DNA of 64,000 nucleotides from Ophioderma brevispina (Eukaryota > Echinodermata > Ophiuroidea > Amphilepidida > Ophiodermatidae): the NCBI GenBank assembly GCA_023653785.1, contig JAMKCH010005427.1, positions 1 through 64,000 on the forward strand, read 5' to 3'. The notes beneath the pieces were generated by a model. The model was not told where the DNA came from. It made no database searches and saw only the letters and a program-made list of their open reading frames with translations. Shown piece after piece: positions 22,300-35,300 of the stretch. The position numbers were made by a program, and so were the translations under genes. Numbering within the stretch: the first letter of the stretch is position 1; each line of letters opens with the position of its first letter.

Positions 22300-24465
22300 A
22301 TCACCTGAGAGGGCCTAATATCTTGAATAATGTTTTCAAATCTGGACACTAATATTTTCTACGAATAAGCGCATAATCACCGCCCTCAAGTACTACATTT
22401 TCCACAGAAAGACACAATCAAGAATCACCGAGGACGGCTCACCTCTAAGCGAATAACTCTAATGGGTCACATAAGTATGACCAATTTTACATCTCGCTAA
22501 TACAATCTCGCCCTTCGTCCAATCAAACCTGAACTAACAACAGCGTCCAACCGTTGGTGAAAGCATGCATTTATGTATAGAAATGATCCCACGCATTGCC
22601 ACCTATTTCTGATATAGCTATTAACTGAAGCCTAAAATCTGTAACTGCAATCTCAAGTTTGTTATATCATATTAAGGACTTGCTTTCGGCCAATACATCA
22701 ACCTGTTCATGCCTTGACAACCAATGTGACTCGGAATCCAAGCTAAAACAGCGGATTTATTAAATTGTAGACAAATTGAAGAATACTTCTAACCTCTCAG
22801 CAATATTATAGAGTCTACGACATTCTCTGCCTTTGCAAAGCATAAGCTAGATGTGAATCAGTAAATATAATGAAATGACTCTCATTGAATTTTCACTAAT
22901 TCTAAAGCCAACTGTCATGCCTTCAATTGCAGCAGTGAAAATAGATCATTATCAGTAACCTAATCTGACGTTGATCACGCGACCTTAAAACACCTGCAGC
23001 AAGCTTTTCCAAAATCTTAGACCCATTTGTATAAATAGCTCGATGTTGATGATATTTCGCTAAGATCATCAGATTTAGCGTGAAAAACAAGATCATCAGT
23101 TAGACCCCTTCTTGATATTGACATAAAGTTATGTCAATATCAAGCTCAACATTTGTCCAAGGAGGACAATAGGAAATCAAATAGAGGCATGTTATCAGCA
23201 TAGGATATATCCTGTTGGAAAAACCCTCTTTTATACGGATTCCCAAAGATGGAATAGCATTAAGGTTTACTAGTCTAGAAGTTGGTAAATTTAGGCGAAA
23301 AGGTCTCTCATGTGTTGGATATCAGCATTACTTTAGTTTTAGAGCATATTGAAGAGCTAATTTTTCCCATCTTAATGTAATGGAGGTTCATTATCTTCGA
23401 CAATATAGCTTTGCATAGGAGAGTAGCGAAAAGCACCCAAGCATAGTCCAAGACCTTGATTCTGAATAGCTTCAAGCTTTTTCAACTATGACTTACGAGG
23501 CAGAACTATAACCAATGCACCATAATCCGAATTTTGTCTCACAAGTGAGCTAACGGCGAAGCAAAGTAGCGATCTGCCCCCCAGTCCATCTTAGAAACAA
23601 CTTTTAAAAGATTCAGACCTTTTTGCCATCTGTTTCCGCAATAGTCCGATATGACTTTGAAGTTCATTTACTGTCAAATATTATAGCCCAAGAATTTTAG
23701 TCTTGAACGACAGGAATAGAGAACCATTCAATTTATTCTGGTCAAGGTGAAGACTCTTTTGTTTGCAAAAATTCCTACAACAGTTTTAGTTTTAGAGAAA
23801 CGAAACCATTTTCATCTGCCCACTGTTGAATCTTAGTCAGGCAATTTTGCTTTGTCTTTCTATAGAACCATATTTGATGAAGAATAGGAAATAGAGTAAT
23901 CATCTACACCTGACCTCTCCATTCCTGCATTGACCACTTTGGCACTACTATTAATTTTCAAAGAATAGAGTACCAGAGAAATCCTACCCTGTTGAACACC
24001 CATCTCTTGATTATGAATTTTCTGATAAGACTGTTCCAACGAACCCTAAAACACGATCTGTCAAAAATTCTTAATAAACAAAGGCATTTGACCTCTTAGT
24101 GCTAAATTATGCAAATCCTTCAAAATACCATATTTTCAATAGTATCTAGGCCTTCTCTAATCAAAGGACAATACCGACACAAATGATGGTCCTCTAACCC
24201 AACCATCCACGACATAAAGATTCAAACGAACAAGTTGGGTCAATAGTACTACGGCCCTGCCGGAAACCCTTTGACACTAGATATCAGTCGCATTAGCTGT
24301 TCGTCAGAAACAAACAAGACGAGCATTAATCATCCTTGCCATGGGCCGTACATAACAGCTGGTAAGGGAGACTGGACGATAATTTGTTGCCGTGGTCGCA
24401 TCTTTCCCTGTCTTCGGAACAGGAATAATTGTAGTTTCACGCCCATACATTTTGGAACATCCTAG

Positions 24466-24499
<34 letters not shown>

Positions 24500-26400
24500 T
24501 GCTCATATATTATTGAAAGTATCAGCACTAGCAAGAGTGATTCTTGTGGGAGGTGCTTAAGAAATTGATAATGAATTTCATCTTGTTCAGTAGCATATCA
24601 ATGACATTTACTATAAAGAGTCATTAAGCTCTAACATGCTAAATGAACTCTTATACTCCTCTGCATCATTGGATGAAAAATCTAATTCTGTTTTTTCATG
24701 TAGTAATTTTTAATTCTTTGAAATGTCTGAGTATACTGATTGCTGAAGAATTGCGTTCAATTCATCTCCAATAATTGGCAGATATCCTGAGCTTCTGTAC
24801 ATTTTCTACCATCAGATTTATCTAGATGAAAAGTGGTATTATTCAATTTTCCCCACTTATTTTCCTAACCATATCCCAAGCTTTTTAACAGGATTTCTAG
24901 AATTTAACTTGGATTACAGTTTGCCTCCAAGACTCCCGTTTACTTTTTAATAATGCGACGAACTTTAGCACGGGCTCTTTGATATTTTCTTAAGTTTTTC
25001 TTTGTGGTCGATTTTTAAAACATGTAATGCACTTTTGCGACAATCAATAGCGACTTTACATTCAGCATGAACATGGCTTTGTTTACTATAAGCTTTTGAA
25101 GACGCTTGCCTTGATTTATTGGCTATATCATCAAAATGTCGTGAATGAAGAAAGAGGATCTTCAATGTTAACAAAAGCTTACCTATGAAATTAAAGCTAA
25201 ACATCTATCATTAAACTCTAGCACCATTGGCCTATGAAGTTGCCATTTAGTAACTCGCTCTTTCCGCATTGGCTTTATTAATATGATTAGATTGGAAAAT
25301 GATCACCCACACCCTGATCATCTGAACTACCACAAAAGGTCCATCAAATAGTAGGGAACAAATTGAGAAATCAATAGCTGATGGAGTACAAGTCGCAGAA
25401 TGGATGAAAATACTAGACCATCATCAAATACAAGAATCCTGATTCTCCAAATAAGATGCTACATGACAACCCAACCGATTGGTATCCTTCCAACCCCATT
25501 CACTATGGGCATTTGAAGTCAACCGTCCAAAGAAGGGAGAAGGAAGTTGACCAATCAAATCATCAATGTCTCTAAAACATCATTTATATTTTAGGATGAA
25601 TGTAACAGAACAAAGCAGTTATGTGCGGTGACGATACTTCCCAGCAACTGCTTCCAAATTGGTATAAGTTGTATGAACAGAATAGGTGACGCCACCCTGT
25701 AATGCAGTATAGACGACCCTCCAATAGCTCTATTATCCACGGGGGAAACAGCTTTTTGGTTTATAAAATCGTACCGCTTAAAACAACTTTATTTGAGAAG
25801 TCAACGGTCTTTAAGACGAGTTTCCCTGAAGACAAAATAGATGGGGTTATGTCAGTTATAAGCATTTACCCTTCGTAATTGGGTCTACTCCCTTCTACCA
25901 TTCCATTGCAGAAGCACCTTTATTAGAATGTGTCCCTTTTTAACAGGAATTAGAGGACCTCTTCCACCAGTACTTAGGGTGTTCTGGTGTTCATTGACAC
26001 AAAGTCCATGGCCCTCCTCACACCTGACAAGTGCATCAAACTTGTTTTAATCTGAATAGGACAGTTGATCCCTTTGATTCTTAATGATTAGAATGTTTAG
26101 TATTACCTTATTCTTTGACGATCAGATATTTGTGCTTTAAATTGTTTTGGGATTACCTAGTTTCTTTGCTTGAGAGAACTAGGTTGACCTTATCAGTTCC
26201 TTCCAGTTTTATTTTTGTTCTCTTTCTTTTCTGCAGATCTACTTCGAAGTTTAGTAGATCCTGAACAGTTTGATCACCTTTAGATGAACTTGATTTGTTT
26301 CTTTACAGGACTCTAGAAAGACACTAGATCTACTAGGCAAAGTCTCTTAGTTGCAATCTTCTTATACTTGGCTTTTTCCTTACATTTCTAATACTGTTTG
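22300..26400 (-). pseudogene. I-like LINE, copy 1: ORF2 (endonuclease, RT, RNase H), frameshifted
   Basis: Reading the minus strand from high to low coordinates, an AP-endonuclease end (LSICSP and CGSDH-type residues) lies in 25,260-25,400. The linker with HAECKVAIDCRKSALHVLKI follows (about 25,075-25,000). RT blocks are TIIPVPK, NYRPVSLTSCYV and MINARLV (24,440-24,310), an LEKAYDT-like block near 24,150, a GVQQG version of GVPQGSILS near 23,985, and the catalytic V-D-D near 23,900. A C-terminal RNase H resembling YTDGSK (seen as YTNGSKILEK, near 23,030) and FTDSHLAYAL near 22,850 places it in the I/Nimb group, which carries RNase H. Frames change constantly, and a long A-run at 24,465-24,495 interrupts the RT. 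The 3' end near 22,300 is approximate. Confidence 0.8.
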
Positions 26401-27300
26401 AGATGGGCAAATCATTAGGCCAAACAGAACTTTTGGGAAATGATGTCTAGAAGCAATTGATTTTTGCCCACTTATCACAACATCAGCATAATCTTTGATC
26501 CGGTACCGGATAACGAAGAGTATCTCTGGCTTTTTTATAAGTCATATTACCTGTCCTTTAATTTTTTGAATTGCTTTTTCTTCTACACCGTCTTTAGGAC
26601 AGCTCTTTGGAATTTGCCGATGATTACCACTGCACTTCACACATTTAGCAGGTTCGTTACAATTTGGATCATTGTAGCCCTCTTTGCCACACTTTTCACA
26701 AACTGGCTGACCTTCTAAATACCGTCTTCAGTGCCCAAAACGTTGACATTTAAACCATCTTGTAGGGCTAGGGGTGTAATCCTCTACTTGCACCTGAAGG
26801 TAACCCCCTTTTACTGACTTGGGTAAAGTTAGCGATTGAATGGTAAGTATAAACGTACCCGTACTGATTTTTTACCATCTCTTGTAATCCAAATAGAAGA
26901 GGGTGACATCTATGAGATTGCCAAACACTCAAAATTTCATCATCAGAACAATTCTAATGTCATGGCATGTAATTACACCTCTGAGAGTTAAGAGTTCTAT
27001 GAGGAAAAACTCTAACTGGAACTTGGTCAAGCATGGTAGTCATTTTGAGGTTATCCGACTAATCTTCCGGCGACCTCCACCAAAATATCCCCATACCTGA
27101 GTTTCTTAAAGTATTTCTCAACATTGCCAGCAAGCCTTCAATAACCTTGCTTACATCAAAAGGGGAAAGAGGAAAGATTTTGATAGAGTTGTTATCATCA
27201 ACTGCCTTCAATTCACTAAAAAGTGAGGCCACTAATCATCAACTACAGGATCCGGATCACACTCTCTGTTACGTTTAACAGGATTTATTGTTCAAGGTTT
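26401..27300 (-). pseudogene. I-like LINE, copy 1: ORF1 with CCHC zinc knuckles, frameshifted
   Basis: On the minus strand, 26,760-26,580 reads a zinc-knuckle region: a WFKCQRFGH start, then PVCEKCGKEGY, and CVKCSGNHRQIPKSCPK, which are gag-like CCHC knuckles in the order expected for ORF1 of I-clade LINEs. ORF1 would bind element RNA. It lies upstream of ORF2 in the element's own direction. The N-terminal part (26,800-27,300) is not recognisable beyond scattered frames, and the start codon cannot be fixed. Confidence 0.7.
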
Positions 27301-27759
27301 GTTGTTGAGATTTCATAATGAAAAGTATTAAGATTCATCTCCCAGAGCTCCCCACCCACCACGGAGCCCAACCAGGGGACACAATACATGTAAGTGGTAA
27401 ATCATCACTCACTTATGCCAAGGATACCTAGAGATATACTCAAGGAAACTAAAAAGGCGCCTCCTCAATGGACCTGTTCAGCCACGCCGCCTGCTAAAGG
27501 CACAGGACGCAATTACGTAACAAGGGGGACATAGTACCCAATATGTCTCCATAAACAAATCATCAGCATATGAGTCTTTGAGGCAAGACGCCCCACCAGC
27601 GGTTGGTTGATCCAGGTCTAAACAAACCTCTCGTCTAGAGAATTTGAGGCCGAAGCCGTGTGTTGATGCCACTGCACCGCAGCACAGTGCACTCAACTGC
27701 CAGGCATCCTCCTCCGACACGAGTAGCAACTCACGGCAAACATGTTGTCCCTTTCAGTC

Positions 27760-28268
27760 GCTTTTACGACATGCAGGGAACCACATAGGGCCAATTCTTA
27801 ACCCGACCCCCGAACCCGCGGGGAATGAAACCATAAATACAAACACATTCCCATACTAAAATTTATGTTAGGGGGATCAAGCTTAAACCTCCATGATTTA
27901 TAAAAAAAACATGGTTTCTGTTTAAGCCTATGCTAAACACAGAAATTAAAAGGTACAGGGTGATCATAATCTAATAATTAAAAAAACAAAAACACAAAAA
28001 ACAAACAATTTATCAATTACATAAATAAAAACAATCTCAGATGAACTAAAACAGTTTAACGGGCAAATACAAAGTTCAACCAATATCATGATGGAGCAAG
28101 CAGTCAGGTTTAGTTGGACGAGGTCCCATTTAGGCGCCTCTTACGACATGCAGGGAAACACAGCAGATCAATTCTCAACCCCAAACCCGCAGGGGGCCAT
28201 TTTATTCGCCTCTTAAGACATGCAGGGAACACATCGGGCCAACTCTTAACCCCGAACCGCAGGGGGGC
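27760..28268. repeat. About 65-bp units, three copies, at the 5' side of the LINE
   Basis: The unit is ACGACATGCAGGGAA followed about 20 bases later by AATTCTTAACCC and then CCCGCAGGGGG. It occurs at 27,766-27,823, 28,143-28,197 and 28,217-28,266; the last two are adjacent and the first is about 320 bases away. In the LINE's direction they lie before ORF1, so they may be 5' UTR monomers or units of a separate short repeat. Confidence 0.7.
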
Positions 28269-28282
28269 AGTGGCAAAGATGG

Positions 28283-28760
28283 GCATTGATAGCAAGTGTC
28301 AAACAAATTGAAGCGCCTGTTTTGAGAAAAATAGCTAACGTAGAATAGAAACACTGGACGCTGAATCTGATGTGAATGAAAAATGGCGTTGTGTCGCCGA
28401 AGCAACGAAAATGAAAGAAATAAACCGTCGTTTTCAAGACAATTCTAGTGACGCCGAAGGCGATTTGAGAGGCAGTGTTTCCATTTGAACCAAAATAGCT
28501 GTGGAATAATACATGCCCACGTAGGAGCCAGACTAGCCGTCAGAGTGATGAATATTCTCCGGTCAGCGAGCCTCTAACAGCTCAGTCAGTGCGAGTGTGT
28601 TCGTCATCGTGCATGGTTCTATTTAGCTCGTTCACGGAAGCGTGCAGTCGTCCGTACGTACGTGCGATAGTGAATTGAAAAGGCCGGGGTGGGTGCGCAG
28701 GGATCCGAGGCGGAATAAGCCAATCCCAGAACCAGTACCAAAACAGCACTTATTGAAAAC
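28283..28760. other. CpG-rich stretch, possible promoter or LINE 5' end
   Basis: CpG dinucleotides are much denser here than in flanking DNA (CGCCGAAGCAACG, GACGCCGAAGGCG, CGTCCGTACGTACGTGCG). A TCAGTCAGTGCGAGTG stretch near 28,581 has initiator-like CAGT steps. No ORF starts here that I can support. Host CpG island and retroelement promoter are both possible. Confidence 0.35.
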
Positions 28761-29235
28761 TTTACTTGGGATTGTAGTCTTAAATTATATTTATATTATA
28801 CGCACGTAGTTTCCTTGACATGCTTTCCATTCATGCGTTAAAATCTGATGATTTAAAACGGTGATTCTTAACCGTTAAAATCCCAATTTAAACATTAGCA
28901 GTCGCCCCCTGGATTGTTCCCGGTTTATTTTCTTTAGAATAGGCACGAGCACGCTATTTCGCGATTACCAATAAATTACGAACATATACACCCGGAGGGG
29001 AGACGGACTGTGTTAGCTATTTAAATTTGTTCAAATTTCGGTCATTTTGTGCTTTTTAGGGATTTCACGGATGTAAGCATAAGCTGTACACCGTTTGTAT
29101 ATATTTTTAAAATCGAGCGTAGTAGGGATGCTAAGAATCAAAGTTTTCATATATTGCAAAGATTCGTGTCATAACCCAAGAGGTAGCAGACATTTGTAAC
29201 ACATCTCAAGTACACACGGTTTGAAATGATTTAAA

Positions 29236-29538
29236 ATGTTGACAGATGAAGGGAACCCTCAAAGTATTCTTAAGTCCGCAAATGTGCTTAAGGAGAGGGG
29301 GCCAAGCCAAAGTTTGTACAGGGGTCAAAATTTTTTAAATTGTTCCAATCATGTTGAAAAGTATTACCAGGCTTATTGTCTAACCAAAAGATTAAGGAAA
29401 GATAAAGTTTGTACTATCTATAACGTAACGTTTAAGAGTTATAGGCTAACACATCAAAATCATAAAAGGGTTCAATTTCGTTACAGGGGTCAAATTTTAA
29501 AGTGCTCCGATTTAGATAAAAAAAATGGTTCAAATTAG
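29236..29538. repeat. Two diverged GGGGTCAAA-type repeat blocks
   Basis: ACAGGGGTCAAAATTTTTTA near 29,320 and ACAGGGGTCAAATTTTAAAG near 29,484 are similar blocks about 165 bases apart, each followed by a TTCCAATC or CTCCGATT stretch. A 100-codon open frame crosses them. It has no recognised domain and I read it as a repeat, not a gene. Confidence 0.45.
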
Positions 29539-29579
29539 TGGTGGAGTTCATAGGGCTTAAATAAGGAATAGTTTTGACT

Positions 29580-32500
29580 GTCTACCAATGTGACTCGGAA
29601 TCCAAGCTAAACAAAAGGATTTATTCAATTGAGACAATTTGAAAATGAATAGGATGCGACATTCTCTACCTTCAAAGCAATAAGACTAGATAGTGAATCA
29701 GAAATATAATGAAATGACTCTCATTGGAAATTTCAGCTAAGTCTAAGACAAATAAGTGCCTCCAATTCAGTAGTGAAAATAGAAGCATTATCAGGTGAAC
29801 CTAATCTGAAGTTGATCACACCGACGTAAAACAGCTGCAGCAGAACCCTTTCCAAAATCTTCGACCCATCTGTATAAATAACTCGATGTGGATTGATATT
29901 ATGTCTAAGATCATCAAATTAGCTGAAAAACAAGATCATCAGTTAGACCCTTTATAGGAACATAAAGTTAGGTTAATATCAAGCTCAACCTTTGTCCAAA
30001 GGAGGGACGAATAGGAAATCAAATGAAGCAATGTTATCAGCATTAGGACACACCTGTGAAAAAACCTCTTTATAAGGATTCCAAAAGATGGAATAGAATT
30101 AGGTTTACTAGTATAGAAGTTGGTAAATTAGGCGAAAAGGTGCGCTCATGTGTTGGGAGATCAGATTACTTTTAAGTTTTAGCGCATAGTGAAGAGCTAA
30201 TTTTTCCCATGTCTAGATGTAGGAGGTTCACTAGCACTTCGGACAGTATAAGCTTTGCAAGGGAAGTACGAAAAGCACCCAAGGATCGTCGAAAGACCTT
30301 GATCTGATAGGTTCAAGATTTTCAAATATGATTACAAGCAGAATTCAACAATGCAACCATCATCCAATTTGATATCCCACAAGTGATCTGTAAAGGCGAA
30401 GCAACACTGAGCGATCTGCACCCCAGACCATCTAGAAACTAATTTTAAAAGATTCAGATTTTTGACATCTCTTCCGAAATAGTCAATATGAGCTTGAAGT
30501 TCAATTTATGTCAAAATTCAACACAAGCATTTTAGTCTGTGAACGAAGGGAATAGGAGAAACATCACTTTTAGTTCTGGGTCAAGGTGAAGAAGTTATTT
30601 GTTGCAAAACATGCATAAAACAGTTTTAGTTTAGAGAAACGGAAAACCATTTCATCGGCCCACTGTTGAATCTTATCAGGCAATTTTGCAGTTGTCTTTC
30701 TATAGAAGCCATATTTGATGAAGAATAGGAAATAGAGAAATAATCTACAAAACAAATGACTCTCCATTCATGCATTGACCACTTTGGCAAACTATGACAT
30801 TGTCAAAAGAAATAGAGGAACAGAGAGATTACTTAACATGTGGAAGGACCCATCTTCTTGATTATGACTTTCTGATAAGACTGGTCCCAAACGAACCCTA
30901 AAACACGGAATCTGTCAAAAAATCTTAATAAACAAAGGCATTTACCTCTTAGTAATAAAATTATGCAAAATCCTTCAAAATACCATATTTCCAGGTAGTA
31001 TCATAGGCTTTCTCTAGATCAAGATACCCGACAAAACATGATGGTCCTCTAACAAAACCATCACGGATAAAAGATTCAAGACGAACAAGTTGGGGTTTAG
31101 GCAATAGTACGACGGCCCTGCAGGAAAACCACCTGAACTTAATATCAGCCCTACTTTCCAAGAACCCAACACAAGACGAGCATTAATCACCCTTTCCATG
31201 GTCTTACATAAAACCGATGGTCAGGGAGATTGGACGATAATTTGTTGCTTTGGTCGCAATCTTCCCGGCTCGAACAGAATATGGTCGCTTCCACGCATAC
31301 CTTTGGGAACATCCCAGAACTCCCAGTATATTAGTCGAAAATACAAGCAATCACAGCAGGGATTTCTTGTGGAAGATGGTAAGAAATTGATAATGGATTC
31401 ATCTGGTTCCACTAGCAGGATCATGACATGTACTAAGAGAGTCATTAAAGCTCTACATGCTAAATGCACCATTATACTCCTCTACATCATTGGATGAAAA
31501 ATCTAATTCTGTCTGTGTATGAGTATAATGATTGACATGGAAGAATTGGTTCAAATTCATCCTGACCAATAAATGGCAATATCCGAGCTTCTGTCCATTA
31601 TACATCAGATTATCTAGATTGAAAGTGTATTATTCAATTGTTTCCCACTTATTTCCTAACCATATCCCACGCTTTTTTAAACAGGCGTTCTAGAATTGTT
31701 ACTTGGAGACATATTGGCCTCCAAGACTCCCGTTTACTTTTTTTAATAAGCGCGGCTTTCGCACGAGCTGCTTTGTATTTTCTTAAGTTGCTCTTTGGTC
31801 GAGATTTTAAAAACATGTAACGCACTTTTGCGACAATCATTAGCGACTTTACATTCAGCATGAAACCATGGCTTGTGTTTACTATAAGCTTTTGAAGACG
31901 GACTGGGAATTGCTTTATTGGCTATATCAATCAAAATGTCAGTGCAATGAAGACAAGAGGATCTTCAATGTTAAACAAAAGCTCCTATTAATTAAGCTAA
32001 CAGCTATTCATTAAACTCTGGCCAGTTGGCCTATGAAGTTGCCATTAGGAACGCGCTCTTCACAGTGGCTGATTAATATCTATTAAGATTGGTTTTGCAA
32101 ATGATCACTACCACAGATCTCATGAACTCCCCAAAAAAGAAAGTCCATAAAAATAGTAGGGGAACAAATTGATAAATCCAATAGCTGATGGATGTAACGT
32201 CGCAGAAGGGAGGAAGTATTAGACCCATCATTCAAAATACAAGACTTATGATTCTCCAAATAAGATTCTACAATGACACCCAACCGATTGGTATCATGAA
32301 CCCCAAAGTTCACTAGGGATTGAGCACCTCCCAAAAGGAACGGGAGAAGGAAGTGACCAATCAAACATCAATTCATTCTAAACCTAATTTATATTTAGGA
32401 TGAAGTAAACAGAACAAACAGTTAATGTGCGGTGAAGAGTAACATTAACAGCAACTGCTTCCAAATCGGTATTAAGTTGGTATGACAGAATGAGGCGACT

Positions 32501-33350
32501 CCACCATTAATCAGTATAGATGCCCTCCAATAGCTCTATTATCCACTGGGAATACAGCGTTTTGTATAAAAATCGTACCCCTTAAAACAAACTTTTATTA
32601 TAATCACTGTCTGTAAGACGAGTGTCCTGAAGACAAAGAATAGATGGGTTATGCGACAGTGATAAGGCACAGGGAACTTCTTCGCTAATTGGGTCTAAGC
32701 CTCTGCAATTCATTGCAGAATTGCAATTGAATGCTGTCACTTTTTAACGAAGTCGAGACCTCTTCCTACCATTCATTAAGTGTTCTGGTGTTTCAGGGAC
32801 AGAAAGTCCCTGCCCTCCTCATCACCTGACGAAAGTGCATCAAACTTGTTATAAAGCTGAATAGGATCCGATGATCCCCTTGAAATTCTTAATGATTGAG
32901 ACTGTTCGTATTACCTGATTCTTTGACGAATCAGATAGGTGGTTTTTAATGCTGGGATTACCTAGTTCTTTTGGCTTGAGAGAACTAGGTTGACCTTTTT
33001 CAGTTCCTCCAGTTTTTATTTTTGTAGTCTCTTTCTTTTCTGCAGATTACTTCGGAGGTTTAGTAGATGCCTGAACAGTTCTGATCACCTTTAGAGAACT
33101 TTATTGTTTCGTTACAGGATTCTCTAGAAAGACTACGAGATCTCCTGTGCAAAGTATCTTAGTTGCCATATTCTTATCACTGTCTTTCCTACAATTTCTA
33201 AATACGGTTGAGGCTGGGCACAATCTTCGGCCAAAACAAGATCTGTTTGGGAAAAGGATGTCTTAGAAGTAATTGATTTTGGCCATTTTTCACAAAATCA
33301 GATAATCTTTGTCGTAACCTGCGAACGAAGACGTCTCTCTGGCCTTTTAG
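29580..33350 (-). pseudogene. I-like LINE, copy 2, missing both ends, frameshifted
   Basis: The region matches copy 1 (about 22,725-26,545) block for block in the same orientation. On the minus strand it includes the endonuclease end (32,364-32,083, with LLDLSICSPTIFMDF and GSDH), the linker (31,934-31,649, with HAECKVANDCRKSALHVFKI and KKSKRESW), RT blocks MERVINARLVLGS (31,199-31,150) and FVGYLDLEKAYDTTWKYGIL (about 31,040-30,980), and QWADEMVFRFSKLK (about 30,670-30,625). It lacks the poly(A) run that interrupts copy 1. It stops before ORF1's zinc knuckles at one end and before the 3' end at the other, so both termini are lost. Confidence 0.8.
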
Positions 33351-34060
33351 TGGTCGAGCGCTCTGAAAAATGTCATAATTGTGGTTAAAAATAAGTACTC
33401 AGTTGCAGTCTTGTGATGGAAAGGGTTATTGGGTTAAAACAAATGAATTAAAATTACAAGCCTTCACCGACACATTTGTCGTCCTGCCGTCTCGGTCTTG
33501 AATGGGGACAACTGTCACCTGAGGTAGGCCTAATCAGATGTGTGGGGCACTACCCAAAGGACCAGTTAACAGGGGTCTTTACTACAGCAATTTCCAATAT
33601 ACAGTGCAAAAAATGGACTTTGATGAAACAAGACGAGTCCTTAAAACGGACAATTTCTGGCAGTGAGCGCACAAAATTTGTGAAATGAACAAAATGGAAG
33701 TTTGAACCACCTGGAGAAATAAGCAGTTAACCATTCCAACAAAAACTATGTCGTATATGTAATATACCGTTCTAATGCTATCGCACTTTCGGACCTAACA
33801 ATATAGATGAGTGACATCAGGTTACAAACCAAAGGTAGCAAATGGTCTACTGACATGTTAGAGGTACTTAGACTATTGCCATACAGTTACACATTTAATA
33901 GCTATCCGAATGGTGACCGCGATTTTAACCGCACAAGCACAGTAGGTGCTCACGCGTAATGCCGGGCAGTTGCTTTGTTTCGTTCCCCGGCGCTGACGTC
34001 ACATGTCACCTCATCTAGGGATAATATAGATCGTTTCCTCTACCATGTCTACCAAACCCT
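33351..34060. other. Intergenic sequence, no gene seen
   Basis: No supported gene. A TGACGTCA (CRE-type) palindrome occurs at 33,994-34,001. A 70-codon frame at 33,476-33,688 shows no domain. Confidence 0.4.
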
Positions 34061-34830
34061 GGCTTGATAACTCAGTTGGCAAGAGCGCACGTACAACTTC
34101 AATTACACTTTAAAATGAAGAGCGCCGCTCATTACCCTCATTTACTGAATGGTGACGGCATATTTGTGATACAGCTTGGGTAGATCTTGGAAATTTGCAA
34201 CGGGGGTTAGTGGCGTTCGAGAGACTTTTTAAACCCAGATGGTCAAATTATAAGCTGAAAAAAGAATTTAAAATAAGGACTTTCCGTTGTTGAGTGTCGG
34301 TGTTCGTTTTTCTGTTAGTAAACGTGGAGCCATGAGTCAATCCCGTTAATTGAGGTTGAAAAAGTACTCCTAATAATCGTAGATTAGCGAGATATTAATG
34401 TGGACTAGTGAGATGTACTATCGGTATTACTTAGATCATCCTGAACCAACACTTTAATCATTGCAAGGTGACATTAAATTTTAATAAGGTGACAATGCAA
34501 ATATGCATGCTATTTTCCGGCAGTGGAACCAAGTTTAACTGGGAAATGCAATGGGAGTATTGATGCTGTCATAATTATAGGCGCGGAACCGGTTTGTGGG
34601 CGCGGTTTCAAGCATGTTTTGCATGACACTTACAATGTACACCTATATTTACTGCATTCGGGTGTGTATACTTAGGTCAGTCACCCGAATAACTACACAT
34701 GCGCGAATTGCCATCGGTCACTAGAGTCGGGAATTGTCACTAGAATCTTCCATACAGGCTTCAATTGAGAGGTTTGTTTGTGGAGCGTCGTAATGATAAA
34801 TATGAAGGTCGCCGGTTCGAATCCGGCCAA
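34061..34830 (+). mobile_element. tRNA-like SINE head split by an insertion
   Basis: The first half, 34,061-34,087, reads like the D-arm side of a tRNA (GATAACTCAGTTGGCAAGAG). The second half, 34,783-34,830, reads like the rest, with anticodon arm and T-arm (AAGGTCGCCGGTTCGAATCC, containing a perfect B box GGTTCGAATCC). GAGCG ends the first half and begins the second. Removing one copy and the 695 bases between them leaves a tRNA-sized arrangement with normal A-box to B-box spacing. The acceptor stem does not pair, so it is a SINE head or tRNA pseudogene. Confidence 0.6.
34088..34782. mobile_element. Insertion of unknown class inside a tRNA-like SINE
   Basis: About 695 bases are bracketed by a GAGCG duplication (34,083-34,087 and 34,783-34,787). 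The ends CACGTACAAC... and ...GTTTGTTTGTG share a weak inverted similarity (CAC..ACAA). There is no ORF, so it would be a non-autonomous element. The class is not assigned. Confidence 0.45.
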
Positions 34831-35154
34831 ATGCACACAGGATTTTTTCAACACATGTGCGCTGGCATTCCCAGAGAAAGCTAAATAAAACGTACATGCT
34901 TGTCTACCTGGAGAACTAAGGAGTTAAAAAAAATCAGGGCAAATCAGTTTTGGATTAGAATTTAGGACAACAGTTTACCACCGACAGACACATATATAGC
35001 GATATACAGACAGATAACCACACACTACCAAAGAAATCACTATGTGCTGTTGCTTTGCAGACAAACCACAGGGAATGTGGAAAATAGCAAGATCGACGTG
35101 TGCATAATTTCTGTCAAGCTTAGTCTAATTAATTATACAGGAAATAAGCTGGAA

Positions 35155-35300
35155 CGGGGGTAAAAACCACCCCCAAAACAAAAACACACCCAAAAAAAAC
35201 CACCCCCCAGCACAACCAACAAACACCCACAAACATCCAACCAAACACCACTCCCAAACCACAACAAACACCACCCACCCCCACCCCCCCCCCCCCCCAC
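35155..35300. repeat. C/A-rich low-complexity tract
   Basis: Almost only A and C, for example AAAACCACCCCCCAGCAC and a run of C near 35,285-35,299. Long open frames on the opposite strand here are glycine- and tryptophan-rich artefacts of the composition. Confidence 0.9.

Noticed and set aside
29236..29538. 100-codon open frame starting MLTDEGNPQS
   Set aside because: It spans two diverged copies of a GGGGTCAAA-type repeat and has no known domain.
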